Positions 36,603 through 46,309 of a stretch of DNA of 64,000 nt are shown here, one piece after another. The stretch covers positions 115,320,168 to 115,384,167 of the forward strand of contig CM061041.1 of the NCBI GenBank assembly GCA_030762985.1, written 5' to 3'. The stretch is from Adelphocoris suturalis. Taxonomy: Eukaryota > Arthropoda > Insecta > Hemiptera > Miridae. The notes below the pieces were generated by a model. The model was given only the letters and a program-made list of their open reading frames with translations, made no database searches and was not told the DNA's origin. Every line of letters starts with the position of its first letter. Positions within the stretch are counted from its first letter, which is position 1. The position numbers and the translations under genes are program-made.

Positions 36603-39600
36603 TTAGAGTAAGTCCGTTTTTAGGATTTCGTAACAGATCTGTTCTCTTAATGTTTGGGCGTCTAGAGTTTTAGGGAGTTGTTCGTTAATCGTAAGGAGTT
36701 TTGCGAACTGGCATAGGAAAACGCCACAATCGTTTCCGTTGTTCTGTTGGGGTGTGTTAGGTGGAGTCGAAAGTTTCCAGTTCTGTGTGTCTAGTGGTGT
36801 TCCCCTCTTGTCTAGGTGTTCACTTTCTAAGTAGCGGATTATGTCTTGTAAAATTTCGGTTCCGTCCTTGTTCAAAGAGTCGTAGTAGTTTATTTGTTTT
36901 GTTTTTGTTTTAATTTCGATTAATCTCCAGTGGGAGGATTTGAAAATGGGGATCAGGATTATGTCTTTGCTAAATATGTCCGACTTTTTGGTGTATTTTC
37001 GAACTCGTTCGTAACCGCCAAATTTGTAGGATACGTATAGGAAGCTGTTGAAAGAGTAGGATTTTGGTAGGTTGTCGTTGCGTCGGCTTCGTTCGTCTAT
37101 CAGTTCCATGTAAATGTTAATTACTACGTCATTCAGCCAGTTATTGTCTTTTAGGGTTATCAAGTCTTCGCGTGTCACCTTTAGTCCGAATTTACTTGCA
37201 AGGATTTCAGTTTTGTCTAGTTTAGGGTCCCATGCGTTTGCTACTGAGTCCGTAAATTTTTTGGGGCGTCGTACGTTTGAGATGTGGATTTTCTCTTGGG
37301 TATTGTGATGACGGGGAATTATTAATGCAGTTTTAAGTTCTGGATTTATTGCTTTGACGTGTTCCTGATTGAATTTCGGTCTGGTTTTGGATTGTTTTTG
37401 GACCGTTTTTACGTAAATTTCCGGTGGAATTGCGGGAATTTCTTCGCGGCCTTCATTCTTCTTTTCTATGTATTTCTCTTTTGCAGAATGAAGTTTTTCA
37501 CCTACTTGGGCGTATAGAGCTTTCATTTTTTCCTTGTGGGAAGAAAGATAGCTGTTAGCCACGATTTGATCTATGTTCAAGTCTAGTAAGGTGTCCGGTT
37601 TTACGTGTCCGTATAACAGTTCGAAAGGGGTTAACTTGGATATCGAGTGAATTGAGTTATTGTAAGCCAGTATGGCGTATTTGACTTTGGTGTTCATAGT
37701 CGATTTTTTATGCTCATTTCTTTCATTCAATATCCTAATGTGTTCTATTAGAGTGGAATGGAAACGTTCGATCAGACCATTGGAGTCTGGGTGTTGGGAA
37801 GATGTGAAGTGTATGTTTATGTTGTGTAGTAACAGAAATTCTCTGATTATGGAGTTTTGAAATTCTGGGCCGTTGTCTGCTACGATGGTTTTGGGGATTC
37901 CATAATTGGTAAAGTGAGTTAGTAGTGCGTCCACAATGTCTAAGGCGTTCGATGATTTTAAGTTATAAGCTTGTGCATGTCGGGAGAAGGAGTCTATAAC
38001 GGTTAGAAATTTTGAGCCTTCTAGGGTCATTTTGTCGATATGTATGGTTTCTAAAGGTCGTGAAGCGGTTGGTGTAACATTATATTTGACTTTGATCGGG
38101 TTCCGATCGTATTTACATCTTACACAGATGGTGCAGTTGTTGATAAATCTTTGAATGGTTTCCTTCATGTTGGGCCAATAATGAGTTCGCTTCAGGTGGT
38201 TGTAGGTTTCTTCAATGCCACGATGGTTGGTTAGGCCTTCGTGATATTTTTTGATTATTTCTGACCTTTTGTTTTCGTCGGTTATGTCCTCTAATTTTTT
38301 GGTGTATTTTGTCATTGTTATTTCCGAAAAGGCAAAATTTTTCGTCATGATATTCGTAAACTGTTCATAAATGTCTTCTGTAAAATAAAGTCCGTATTTA
38401 ATTTTGGGTAGGATGTACTCTTTTACGAATTTTATGGTATCTGATTCTAAGTTATTTTTATTTAAGTAAACGGTGATTCTATTCTTATTTTCAAATATTT
38501 TTTCGACTTTGACAGGGTCTTTCATCGGGAGTTTCGTTAAGTTGATTACGACTTGGTGGTTACAATTATTGACTGGTTCGTCTCTAATTGGAATAGCAAC
38601 GATTGCATGACCTATGGCGTTAGAGTGAATCGTGCTGCTAGGGTTGGATTGGGAATCATTGCATTCGTCGTCAGAGTCAAAATTTACGATTATGGAAGCG
38701 GGAGTGTCTACGTCCTTGTCTGTCATTCGGAGGAGGGATTTTGGAGTTAAGGCTTCAAAAAATACGTCGACTGCTTTGTCGGCTTCAATGGGCTCGTTTT
38801 CGTTGTTATTCAGTAGTTCAACACGAGAAAGGGCGTCAACGTTGGAATTCAACGTTCCTTTCTTGTAAACAATGTCGAAGTCGTAAGCTGACAATTTTGT
38901 GCGCCATTTGAATAGTTTAGAGCCGGGTTCTTTTATAGAATATAACCATTGCAAGGGTCTGTGGTCGGTGTGAATTTTAAATTTTCTACCGTAGAGGTAC
39001 GGTCGAAAGTATTGTACGCCCCAAACGACTGCAAGGAGTTCTCTCTCTATTGTGGAGAGGCGTTTCTCGGAATCGCAGAGAGTCCTTGACGCGTAAGCTA
39101 TCGGCTTATCGTGTCCGTCAACCGTCTGGCTCAGCACTGCTCCAACCGCAATGCCGCTTGCGTCCGTTGTTAAGTGAAATAATTTTGAGAAGTCTGGGTA
39201 TTGCAGGATGGGTTCGTTAGTCAGTAAATTTTTGCAGGTTTCGAATGATTCCGCGTATTCGGGGTCTTTCGTATCAATTTTGCTTCCTTTCTTTAAGCAT
39301 TTTGTCATGGGTTTGGTAATTTTCGCGAAATCTTTAATGAATTTTCTGTAATACCCTAGTAGTCCTAAAAATGATTTGATTTCTTTCGTGGTGGTTGGAA
39401 TGGGATAATTTTGAATGGCTTTGATCTTGTCGGGGTTCGGTTTTACGCCGTTTGGGGTGATTATGTGACCTAAGTATGCAATTTCTTTGCGTAGGAATTC
39501 GGTCTTGTCAAGTTGTACCTTGAGGTTTGCTTTGCGCAATCTCTTGAATACTTCCTCAAGACGGGTGATGTGTTCCTGCAAAGAAGTACTGTACACGATG

Positions 39601-40922
39601 ATATCGTCGAGGTAAACACAACAGTACTCATTCGTGATACCACGTAAAACACTATCCATCAGTCGTTGGAATGTGCTTGGCGAGTTTTTGAGGCCAAATG
39701 GTAAACGATTGAATTCAAGATGGTAAGTAGGTGTACTGAAGGCTGTTTTTGCAATACTTTCGGGACTCATTTGAATTTGGTGAAATCCGGATTTAAGATC
39801 AATCACACTGAAATACTGGCATCTGCCTAATTTATCTAACAATTCCGAAATCTGAGGTAGCGGGTATCGGTCTTCGATTGTTTTTTCGTTGAGTTTTCGA
39901 TAATCGATCACGATTCGAAATTTAGGTTTGCCACTAGCGTCAGCTTTTTTGGGGACGATCCAAATTGGGGCGTTCCAGGGGCTTTCGCTATGTTGGACAA
40001 TTCCTTGTTCTAACATATCCTCGATTTGCCGGTCTACTTCTTGTCTGTAGATTTCTGGGAATCGATAATTACGGGCATGAACGGGTATTTCATCTGTGGT
40101 TCGGATTACATGTTTAATATTGTGGGTGAAAGATAAGGGTTCATTATCCTGATGGAAAACATCGGAATATTTATTAACTAAATCTGTGATCCTTACCTTT
40201 TCTTCTTCATTCATGTGATTTAGGCGTAATTTAGATATGTCAAAAGTGAATTTAGAATTTTCATCGAAAATGTTGTTTAGCGATTCTACAGGGATTTCAT
40301 CTAAAGTTTCTACTTCTATGGGGGAAATTTGGGAGAATTTGCCGGAAGTTGGTTTTGGATTTAAAATTCGCACGTTGGTTTCATAGTCCTCGACGTGAAC
40401 CAAGCACTCGGGGATTTCCATCTCTCCTATTTTTAAGTAGGGGAGGACAGCATCTCCTTGTTCGAGGTTTTTGACTCTAATCTTGATTTGCTGGATGGAT
40501 CTAGCATCTATCATGTGGGTTTCCGCATGTTCAGTGCCTAGATATTTCAGCGGGATATTTAGGTACGGGGTGAGCAAGTAGTCCTCGACTAAATCGATTT
40601 TTGCTCCTATGGCTTTCAGGTTGTCTATCCCTATCAAGAGGTCGAATTTGTCGTGGAATTTAAATATGTTGAATTTTAAATTTAGATTTTTCTGTCTGAA
40701 AGCGTCTCCGCAGGGCACTAGAGTAGTATGGCTGCCTCGCGAAGAACCGTGGGCGGTTCTGACGAAAAATGGCTCTAATTTGCGTTTATTTGGGAAGAAA
40801 TATTCTGCGATTTCAGGGTTTACATAACTGGTTGTGCTTCCGGTGTCTATTAGAATTTTCAAGTTGAATTTTGGTAGGTCTATATACGGGAGTTCACTAA
40901 TGGTTTTCTTGTTTAAGTTCAT
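36603..40922 (-). CDS. pol: pol: protease, RT, RNase H, integrase and a Ulp1-like C-terminal domain
   Basis: 1439 residues from the ATG at 40922; translation more likely enters by frameshifting from gag. Domains: aspartic protease (DTG 26-28); reverse transcriptase (about 290-500, with D375 and YLDD 437-440); RNase H (D587, E628, D653, D696); integrase with a zinc-binding H894/H900/C930/C933 set and a DDE core D963, D1016, E1052 (35 residues between the last two). Then come a linker and a Ulp1/SENP-type cysteine protease fold from about 1255: WLNDVVINIYMEL, H1331 in SSHW, D1348 in YYDSL, Q1393 and C1399 in PQQNNGNDCGVFLC. The His-Asp distance of 17 and Gln-Cys distance of 6 equal those of human SENP1. 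The frame is undamaged. Function of the extra domain: predicted removal of SUMO or processing of another protein (inference). Confidence 0.95.
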   Translation of the reverse strand: MNLNKKTISELPYIDLPKFNLKILIDTGSTTSYVNPEIAEYFFPNKRKLEPFFVRTAHGSSRGSHTTLVPCGDAFRQKNLNLKFNIFKFHDKFDLLIGIDNLKAIGAKIDLVEDYLLTPYLNIPLKYLGTEHAETHMIDARSIQQIKIRVKNLEQGDAVLPYLKIGEMEIPECLVHVEDYETNVRILNPKPTSGKFSQISPIEVETLDEIPVESLNNIFDENSKFTFDISKLRLNHMNEEEKVRITDLVNKYSDVFHQDNEPLSFTHNIKHVIRTTDEIPVHARNYRFPEIYRQEVDRQIEDMLEQGIVQHSESPWNAPIWIVPKKADASGKPKFRIVIDYRKLNEKTIEDRYPLPQISELLDKLGRCQYFSVIDLKSGFHQIQMSPESIAKTAFSTPTYHLEFNRLPFGLKNSPSTFQRLMDSVLRGITNEYCCVYLDDIIVYSTSLQEHITRLEEVFKRLRKANLKVQLDKTEFLRKEIAYLGHIITPNGVKPNPDKIKAIQNYPIPTTTKEIKSFLGLLGYYRKFIKDFAKITKPMTKCLKKGSKIDTKDPEYAESFETCKNLLTNEPILQYPDFSKLFHLTTDASGIAVGAVLSQTVDGHDKPIAYASRTLCDSEKRLSTIERELLAVVWGVQYFRPYLYGRKFKIHTDHRPLQWLYSIKEPGSKLFKWRTKLSAYDFDIVYKKGTLNSNVDALSRVELLNNNENEPIEADKAVDVFFEALTPKSLLRMTDKDVDTPASIIVNFDSDDECNDSQSNPSSTIHSNAIGHAIVAIPIRDEPVNNCNHQVVINLTKLPMKDPVKVEKIFENKNRITVYLNKNNLESDTIKFVKEYILPKIKYGLYFTEDIYEQFTNIMTKNFAFSEITMTKYTKKLEDITDENKRSEIIKKYHEGLTNHRGIEETYNHLKRTHYWPNMKETIQRFINNCTICVRCKYDRNPIKVKYNVTPTASRPLETIHIDKMTLEGSKFLTVIDSFSRHAQAYNLKSSNALDIVDALLTHFTNYGIPKTIVADNGPEFQNSIIREFLLLHNINIHFTSSQHPDSNGLIERFHSTLIEHIRILNERNEHKKSTMNTKVKYAILAYNNSIHSISKLTPFELLYGHVKPDTLLDLNIDQIVANSYLSSHKEKMKALYAQVGEKLHSAKEKYIEKKNEGREEIPAIPPEIYVKTVQKQSKTRPKFNQEHVKAINPELKTALIIPRHHNTQEKIHISNVRRPKKFTDSVANAWDPKLDKTEILASKFGLKVTREDLITLKDNNWLNDVVINIYMELIDERSRRNDNLPKSYSFNSFLYVSYKFGGYERVRKYTKKSDIFSKDIILIPIFKSSHWRLIEIKTKTKQINYYDSLNKDGTEILQDIIRYLESEHLDKRGTPLDTQNWKLSTPPNTPQQNNGNDCGVFLCQFAKLLTINEQLPKTLDAQTLREQICYEILKTDLL

Positions 40923-41929
40923 TAAGTCGTATTGGGGAATTCTGGGTCGCTTTCCTCTAAAAAATGGGGGCTATCGAATTCGTTTTCTTCTACTGGTTGG
41001 TATACGTCCGTTTCGTAAGTTGTGTCTTCGCAAATTTCGGGGTCGTCAGATTGTATATCGGATACTTCAACGTTGTTGAAGTTTGGATTAGATGTGCGCC
41101 AAGACATGGGTGTCGGTTTTCCTGATGGGTTAGGGACGTTTTGTCTCGTGGGCGGTGCATTTGGTTTTTGGTTTGAAGGCTGAGGGCTCGAGTTTGGTTT
41201 TGAGGAATTTGCCTGAGGGGCTGATTTTTGGTTCTGGTTATTTGTATTCCGATTGGAATAATGTTGGCTTGAATAACCGTGATTTGGTCTGAAATTTGAC
41301 GGGTTATTAGGTTTTTGTGAGGTGTTTGGCGATGGTCGTGAAAAATTTTGATGTGGCTTGTTCTGATTATATGACCTGGTTTGCGATGAATTTTGAGAAC
41401 TTTGAGGGGTCTTAGTTATTTTATCATGGAATTTGAAGGGTGATTCCCCTTCATTCTGTTTTGACGTGACTAACTCAATTAATAGGGTAACGTCGTCTCT
41501 ACGATCCGTGTAGGTCTCAATTAGGGCCTGCCTGATTTGTTCGTAGGTTGTGAGATTTGCCGAAAAAATCTGTTCCGAGGCGGGGGATACAATTTTAGCT
41601 TTAATTGCGTTGATGATCATTACATTTTGAAAGTCTAGAGGGTCATTGTTGTTGAAAAATTTATTGTGGATTTGTTGGGTAATTTCCAAGAAATGATTTA
41701 GTGTTTCAGGGGAACCTTTAAAGGTCGGAATCAGGTCCAAATGTTCCTTTTTCAAAGTGGGTAAGTCATTGTTAGTGGGTCTCTGTTCCCTAGGCGAAAT
41801 CACCTGGTTTACAAGTAAATTCTGTATTAGGGCGGTCAGTTGGCCTATCTGTTCCGTCTGGTGGTTAATAATTCCTACATAGTCAGTCGGTTGAATTTGA
41901 ACGTTTTGGGTTCCTGAAGTTCCGTCCAT
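40922..41929 (-). CDS. gag: gag: structural protein, apparently shortened
   Basis: 335 residues from the ATG at 41929 to a TAA at 40924-40922 that overlaps the pol ATG by one base (TAATG). Residues 60-170 show the capsid-like block of gypsy-type Gag (HLDLIPTFKGSPETLNHFL, then TYEQIRQALIETYTDRRDDVTLL). From about 174 it turns into a Gln/Asn/Ser/Pro-rich basic tail, ending acidic. There is no CCHC zinc knuckle, as in other errantiviruses. The protein is shorter than the roughly 400-450 residues usual in the group, and the change from capsid to low-complexity tail is abrupt, suggesting loss of the second capsid half. Confidence 0.9.
   Translation of the reverse strand: MDGTSGTQNVQIQPTDYVGIINHQTEQIGQLTALIQNLLVNQVISPREQRPTNNDLPTLKKEHLDLIPTFKGSPETLNHFLEITQQIHNKFFNNNDPLDFQNVMIINAIKAKIVSPASEQIFSANLTTYEQIRQALIETYTDRRDDVTLLIELVTSKQNEGESPFKFHDKITKTPQSSQNSSQTRSYNQNKPHQNFSRPSPNTSQKPNNPSNFRPNHGYSSQHYSNRNTNNQNQKSAPQANSSKPNSSPQPSNQKPNAPPTRQNVPNPSGKPTPMSWRTSNPNFNNVEVSDIQSDDPEICEDTTYETDVYQPVEENEFDSPHFLEESDPEFPNTT
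40958..40964 (-). promoter_or_regulatory. -1 frameshift slippery heptamer (gag-pol)
   Basis: On the minus strand T TTT TTA lies in the gag frame in the correct X XXY YYZ phase, 33 nt before the gag stop codon. The -1 frame after it is open and is the pol frame. This is the same heptamer type as used by lentiviruses. A downstream stimulatory structure was not assessed. Confidence 0.75.
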
Positions 41930-42589
41930 TTCGGGTATCGTTTGAAAATTTCTAGGAAAGAGTGTTAGATCAAGCCAGGGGAAGCTGGCGTGAGGGAATT
42001 TTTTGTTGTGTTTTGGAATTTTGATTTATCTTTTCAGACGAAAATTTCGTCTTATAAATCGACTCGAGTGGGTTTCAGTTATTGATTAGTTTGTAGCTGT
42101 AATACAAAAATTATAATATACAAATAATATTCATTAATTAATCATGCAAATGAGACAATGAAAAATTAAAATTAGATGTCTTATTTGTAAACTGAAGGTC
42201 ACGGTCGTAAGAGATCCGAGAGCGTCTTCTTCCAGCCGGGAATTCTTGGTAGAGATTACGGAGGATTTTTAAAGGGCTTGATAAGGCAAGCGGGTGTACG
42301 TGCAGATAGCAAGAGCGGTCTGCGTGCGGGTCAGGTGACGAGGTGACAACTTGATATGCCTTCAAGTTGACGATAAAATGTTTTAGTCTTCGCGACTTAT
42401 TGTTTGAGATACGTTCGTTCTCGAACGATTTGAAAATTAAGGTTGATTCGAAATGTTTCGAATGGGGTTTTGTGACGGTGAAATTTGGGAGAGTGAATGT
42501 GCTTTTCACTAGTTGGGAAAAAGAAATATGCTTTTTCTTCTTCCAAATTCGGGGAAAATGTTAATATGTTAATTGATTTGGGTTTACTC

Positions 42590-42591
42590 AC
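42590..42591 (-). promoter_or_regulatory. Candidate env splice donor
   Basis: CCAGC|GTGAGTAAA on the minus strand. An upstream ATG at 42605-42603 leaves four complete codons plus two bases before the cut, which is the phase needed by the env acceptor at 36594. Without splicing, the same ATG frame ends at the TGA inside the donor. Confidence 0.65.
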
Positions 42592-42760
42592 GCTGGAGCC
42601 GTCATCTGCCAACGTGAGGAGTCTTCTCTGTTGAAATTTGTCCGCCGGGTCCTGTTGATGCCTTCTGCGTGCCTGTTTGGTACCTTCTTCGTGGGTAGTA
42701 GGGTCTGGTGGAGTCCGGGTCCTTTTGATATTCCCTCAAAAAGGTCCTGGTTTCTTCACG

Positions 42761-42777
42761 TCCTCATAGACTGCGCC
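42761..42777 (-). other. Primer binding site, tRNA-Ser-like
   Basis: Directly inside the 5' LTR, the minus strand reads GGCGCAGTC, preceded by the last T of the LTR. This is complementary to a tRNA 3' end ...GACTGCGCCA, the serine-tRNA type used by 17.6 and 297. The bases beyond the first ten differ from the Drosophila tRNA. Confidence 0.7.
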
Positions 42778-43005
42778 AGTGATGATAGGTTAAAGGATAA
42801 ATCGCTTTTTAAAAAAGTTGCGATTTATTTATACAGGAAAATTACAGGTGGAGGCTAGGAACACACGGTTACGTGACTGGGTTCAGAGGAAGACTGACGA
42901 GTCGCGCTCGGTGTCTCCTATTTATAGCTTCTGGTTCGGCTGATGTGGGTGAAGCCTACATCAGCAGGTTTTATTTCAAGAGAGGCGGTTTATTATTACG
43001 TAACG
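42778..43005 (-). repeat. 5' LTR of the errantivirus
   Basis: 228 bp, identical to 34386-34613. Promoter on the minus strand: TATAAATA at 42926-42919 and an arthropod initiator TCAGT at 42897-42893, with 31 bases from the first T of TATA to the initiator A (42895). The polyadenylation signal AATAAA is at 42829-42824. Confidence 0.97.
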
Positions 43006-43249
43006 TATATATATACCTACTACCAGTTCACCTTTTATCTCGCACAGCATTACTGCTGAAGACTACGAATTTCTTGAAATATTTGCAACAGTTATTGATG
43101 ATTGTCAAGTAAACAAATTTCCTAATTTTTATTGATAAATTTTAAGAAGAAAAGCACCTTATATCAACGAAGGTGAAGAATTAAATACGACTAAATAAAG
43201 TAAGTAAACTAAAATATGTCATCTATATAGTTCCTACTGATAAGTTTAT

Positions 43250-43870
43250 TGGAATAGGATGGGAATGTTGCTGAGAATTTCTAAGCCTCGTACCAGATAT
43301 GTCACAATTATAAAGTAAGGTAAGTGGTTGTTGGTAGTTGTGGTGGTGGTTTAAATATAGTTTTGATATGCTTCTCTCCAGAGATTTTATAACAGAAAAT
43401 ACAGTTGGAAAATGTAATGAAGCCTCATACTAGATGTTTCGCCACTATAATGAAGTGTGCATTGTTTATCACCAGATTGTAAAAACCTGGATTTTTAAAA
43501 AGATCAGAATGCAACGGGGAGCATAGCATTGACCCAAGATTAGGTGATTTTGAACAGCAAAGCAGTGTGGAAAGTCATGAACTTGAAGCTTCACGTTATA
43601 AACCTGAACGGCAAATAAGTCGGAAAGGTGTAAAGGCTCACACTAGACGGTTCGCAACTATAATGGAATAAAGTATGCAAGGTTTCTCACCCAATTCTTA
43701 AATTATTGAATTATTAGAAACATTAGAATACAATATAGGTATTTCATTGCCTCAGGTGGTTTGATACAGAAAAGAAGTGTGAAGAAAATTGTGAAGCCTT
43801 ACATCAAATATTCTACAATGATAATGGAATGGAGTGTGAAGACTTACGGTTTTACGGGTGAATTCCTTTT
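43250..43870 (+). repeat. Degenerate tandem repeats (AAGCCTCATACTAGAT type)
   Basis: At least four loosely spaced units share AAGCCT(C/T), ACTAGA(T/C), TTCGC and ACTATAATG(G/A) followed by AGTGTG or AGTATGC, at about 43285, 43420, 43630 and 43795. Heavily diverged and non-coding. Confidence 0.6.
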
Positions 43871-45940
43871 CAATAGATATTGAATTGACTAATATTCATG
43901 TTGTTACATAATTGGACAAAATTTAAGCAATAATTTATTGAATAGCTTGGAATGATTTCAGTTGATGACAAACAGATGAAATAGGCACCTGCGTAATGTT
44001 GAACCAATTTTTGGATAGCGCTCGATATGAAAGAATTATTCTTCTGTTGGTTGATAGCATACGCCCTTCTTCAAGTACTTTTTACTGATTTACGCGCTAC
44101 ATACGGGATCTATCTGAGTGTGCTAAAAAAAATCACTAAAAATGGCTACAAATCGTGAAACATGTTTTTTTGCAGAATTTTAGTCGAAAAAATTTCATCA
44201 ATTACAAAAAAAGCAAAATCTTTTTTGAATTTTGCTTATTAAATAACTGTAGAAGCATTCTTAATATAACGAGTTTTTGATAGTTAATAATTTAATTTTG
44301 CTCTCCGTCCTGAATTTGCCAAACAATGTAACATAAAAAGGAAATCGATACGAACTGGAAATGTTTATTCTTTCACCAATCTTTTTCAAAACGATATCAG
44401 AATGGGATGCAAGAAATTAGACACCTTTAAAAGAAAGTTATTTTACTTGTGCCGGCACAACACTTCTCTTTCCTCGCAGTTTGACCAGTATTTCTTAATC
44501 GTTTCTGTTTCTAATCCACCCACTCACCCACGTTTGGTGACCGCTTGTTTCCACTTTTCAAGTTTTGGTTTCACTTACACTTAACTTGGGAAAACTCATC
44601 ATGAAATATGCAAAAATGGTTGCAGAAATCCCAAAAAGTTACGCGCCTATCCGAACGGGAAAAGAATAGCCATGACTCATGATAAAATTATGAGGTACGC
44701 GCGTCAGTCTGCTTTTTGATAAAATTTACCCTTTCACGCTTCATTTCCATGGTAGGTGTCTTCTCTTTTACTGAAATTTACTGCAATCTACGGTACCATA
44801 AACTGATAGTTTACGGTACCAAAACCACTTCTAGTTCGTCAGTTGACATAGGCCATTATTCGCAAAGAAAAAAAATCGTAATTTTTAACATACTACCTTC
44901 TTCTGGACACCAATTCAAATAGTAATGAAATACGTATATGTAATTTTACCATTAAAATTTTAGACATAAATACGCGATAATATGTAATACTTACGGAACT
45001 AATTTTACTTTCATGATCATTGGTATAGGTAGTCTTGTGTGATTTATGTGAGTCTGAGCTGTGGGTGAACCCAACGCACTTTCAGTCTGTAGAGTCCGGA
45101 ATAAAGCAATCGTTGAGTAAACTGCCAACAAATAACCCATACGAGCTATCTAATACTTGTGCTGCTGATAACAAGTACATGTCTACTACCGCGCTCAATA
45201 CATGCGAACGCTAAGCACTTCGTGAACACTTTTTTATACACAGAACAGACTTCATGGTTTTACATTACAATGCAGGAGCTTAGGTGTTATTTATAGTTAC
45301 GTGTTTAACTTTGTTATATTTACTAGTGTGACATATTTAGACTACAACTCATGAAGGTCTGAAGCCATGCAGTAATTTATATTTAGTTTGAGTTCCAAAC
45401 ATAGGTAGATTACATCAGAATGAATGTTAAATTTAATTCCTTTTAATCTATTTGGATACTTTCCTTATTTTGCCACTGTGCCCTTACCGATACTGTAAAT
45501 GATGCCGTTTTTGGAAGGGGGCCGAATTCCGCCAATTAACGGGTATTTATCTGCTTAAATGCACTTCTGTTTTTCAGCATCCTTTAATCGGTTTCACATT
45601 ATGGGAATGGGGCATTGCTGTTCATCTGTGCCCCTCTCCTCACTGCTTTACGATGGCGATAGTTAAAATTTTCAAAAACTCACAATTTCCCTACTAGTCC
45701 AAATAAACGACATTCTGCCCCAGATGTGGAATTGAATTTTTATACACATTATAGGTACTTTATTGTGTTTCCAATGAATAAATTTTCACGGACATGCTAT
45801 CGGGATCAAATGTGCTTTGGACCTACGTAGTTGGTTGCGCAATGGCTATTACTCCACCGATCGCTATATAATTTATATAACATCTTTATAGAACAAATAC
45901 CCAAATACCGACTGAGCTTGAACGAAATCGGATCAACTGA
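43871..45940. other. Intergenic/intronic DNA, no supportable gene
   Basis: AT-rich, with short open frames only. Nothing recognised. Confidence 0.45.
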
Positions 45941-45949
45941 CGTTGAGAA

Positions 45950-46300
45950 ATTGACGTCAAGAGAAATTCACGTCTCCGCATGCGTACAGGCTACTGTTGA
46001 TCCGACGGCATTGAAAATTATAGGGGACCGTCTAGGAGCCAACCCGCAAAATTCGTGAAAATTTCATTGAAATTGACTGAAACTTTGTATGGACTTGGAC
46101 GTGACAAGGATTTACCACAGGCAGACAGACAGACAGCCATCTGACAGACAGACAGACAAGGAACCAAAATTGGTCAGCAAGCTCTGGAACGCAAAAAGCA
46201 AGTTGAAATTTTGATTTTGGAGGACAAAAACTATTTCCACCTTTTTCCACGAGCACGAAGCTTCCCGACTTTCGGTAGTGAGGAAGCAAAAACATTACTG
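45950..46300 (-). repeat. Copy of the dispersed CGCATGCG repeat with (GACA)n tract
   Basis: On the minus strand this reproduces the order seen at 4570-4870: TCCAAAATCAAAATTTC..., a GTCTGTCTGTC tract (46120-46165), then AAATTTCA..GGTC and CGCATGCG. Non-coding. Confidence 0.65.
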
Positions 46301-46309
46301 TTAACTAGC

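Larger units (their letters stand above)
41930..42777 (-). other. Errantivirus leader (untranslated) with env splice donor
   Basis: The 848-nt leader between 5' LTR and gag. It contains the primer binding site next to the LTR, a short ATG...TGA reading frame in that site, and a second ATG at 42605-42603 followed 11 nt later by a donor GC|GTGAGT (GT at 42591-42590). The donor matches consensus well downstream of the cut. The remainder shows no coding capacity that I can support. Confidence 0.75.
34386..43005 (-). mobile_element. Complete errantivirus-type Ty3/gypsy element (endogenous retrovirus), 8,620 bp
   Basis: Two identical 228-bp LTRs flank gag, pol and env read on the minus strand. A TATA(TA) target duplication is present (TATA just left of 34386 and just right of 43005). 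The tRNA-Ser-like primer site, polypurine tract, slippery site, splice signals and furin-cleaved env all fit the insect errantivirus group (gypsy, 17.6, 297, ZAM). Pol is extended by a Ulp1-like domain. Identical LTRs and intact pol and env frames imply recent insertion. The env is of the baculovirus F / errantivirus type. The whole element sits in DNA between candidate exons of a minus-strand host gene. Confidence 0.97.
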
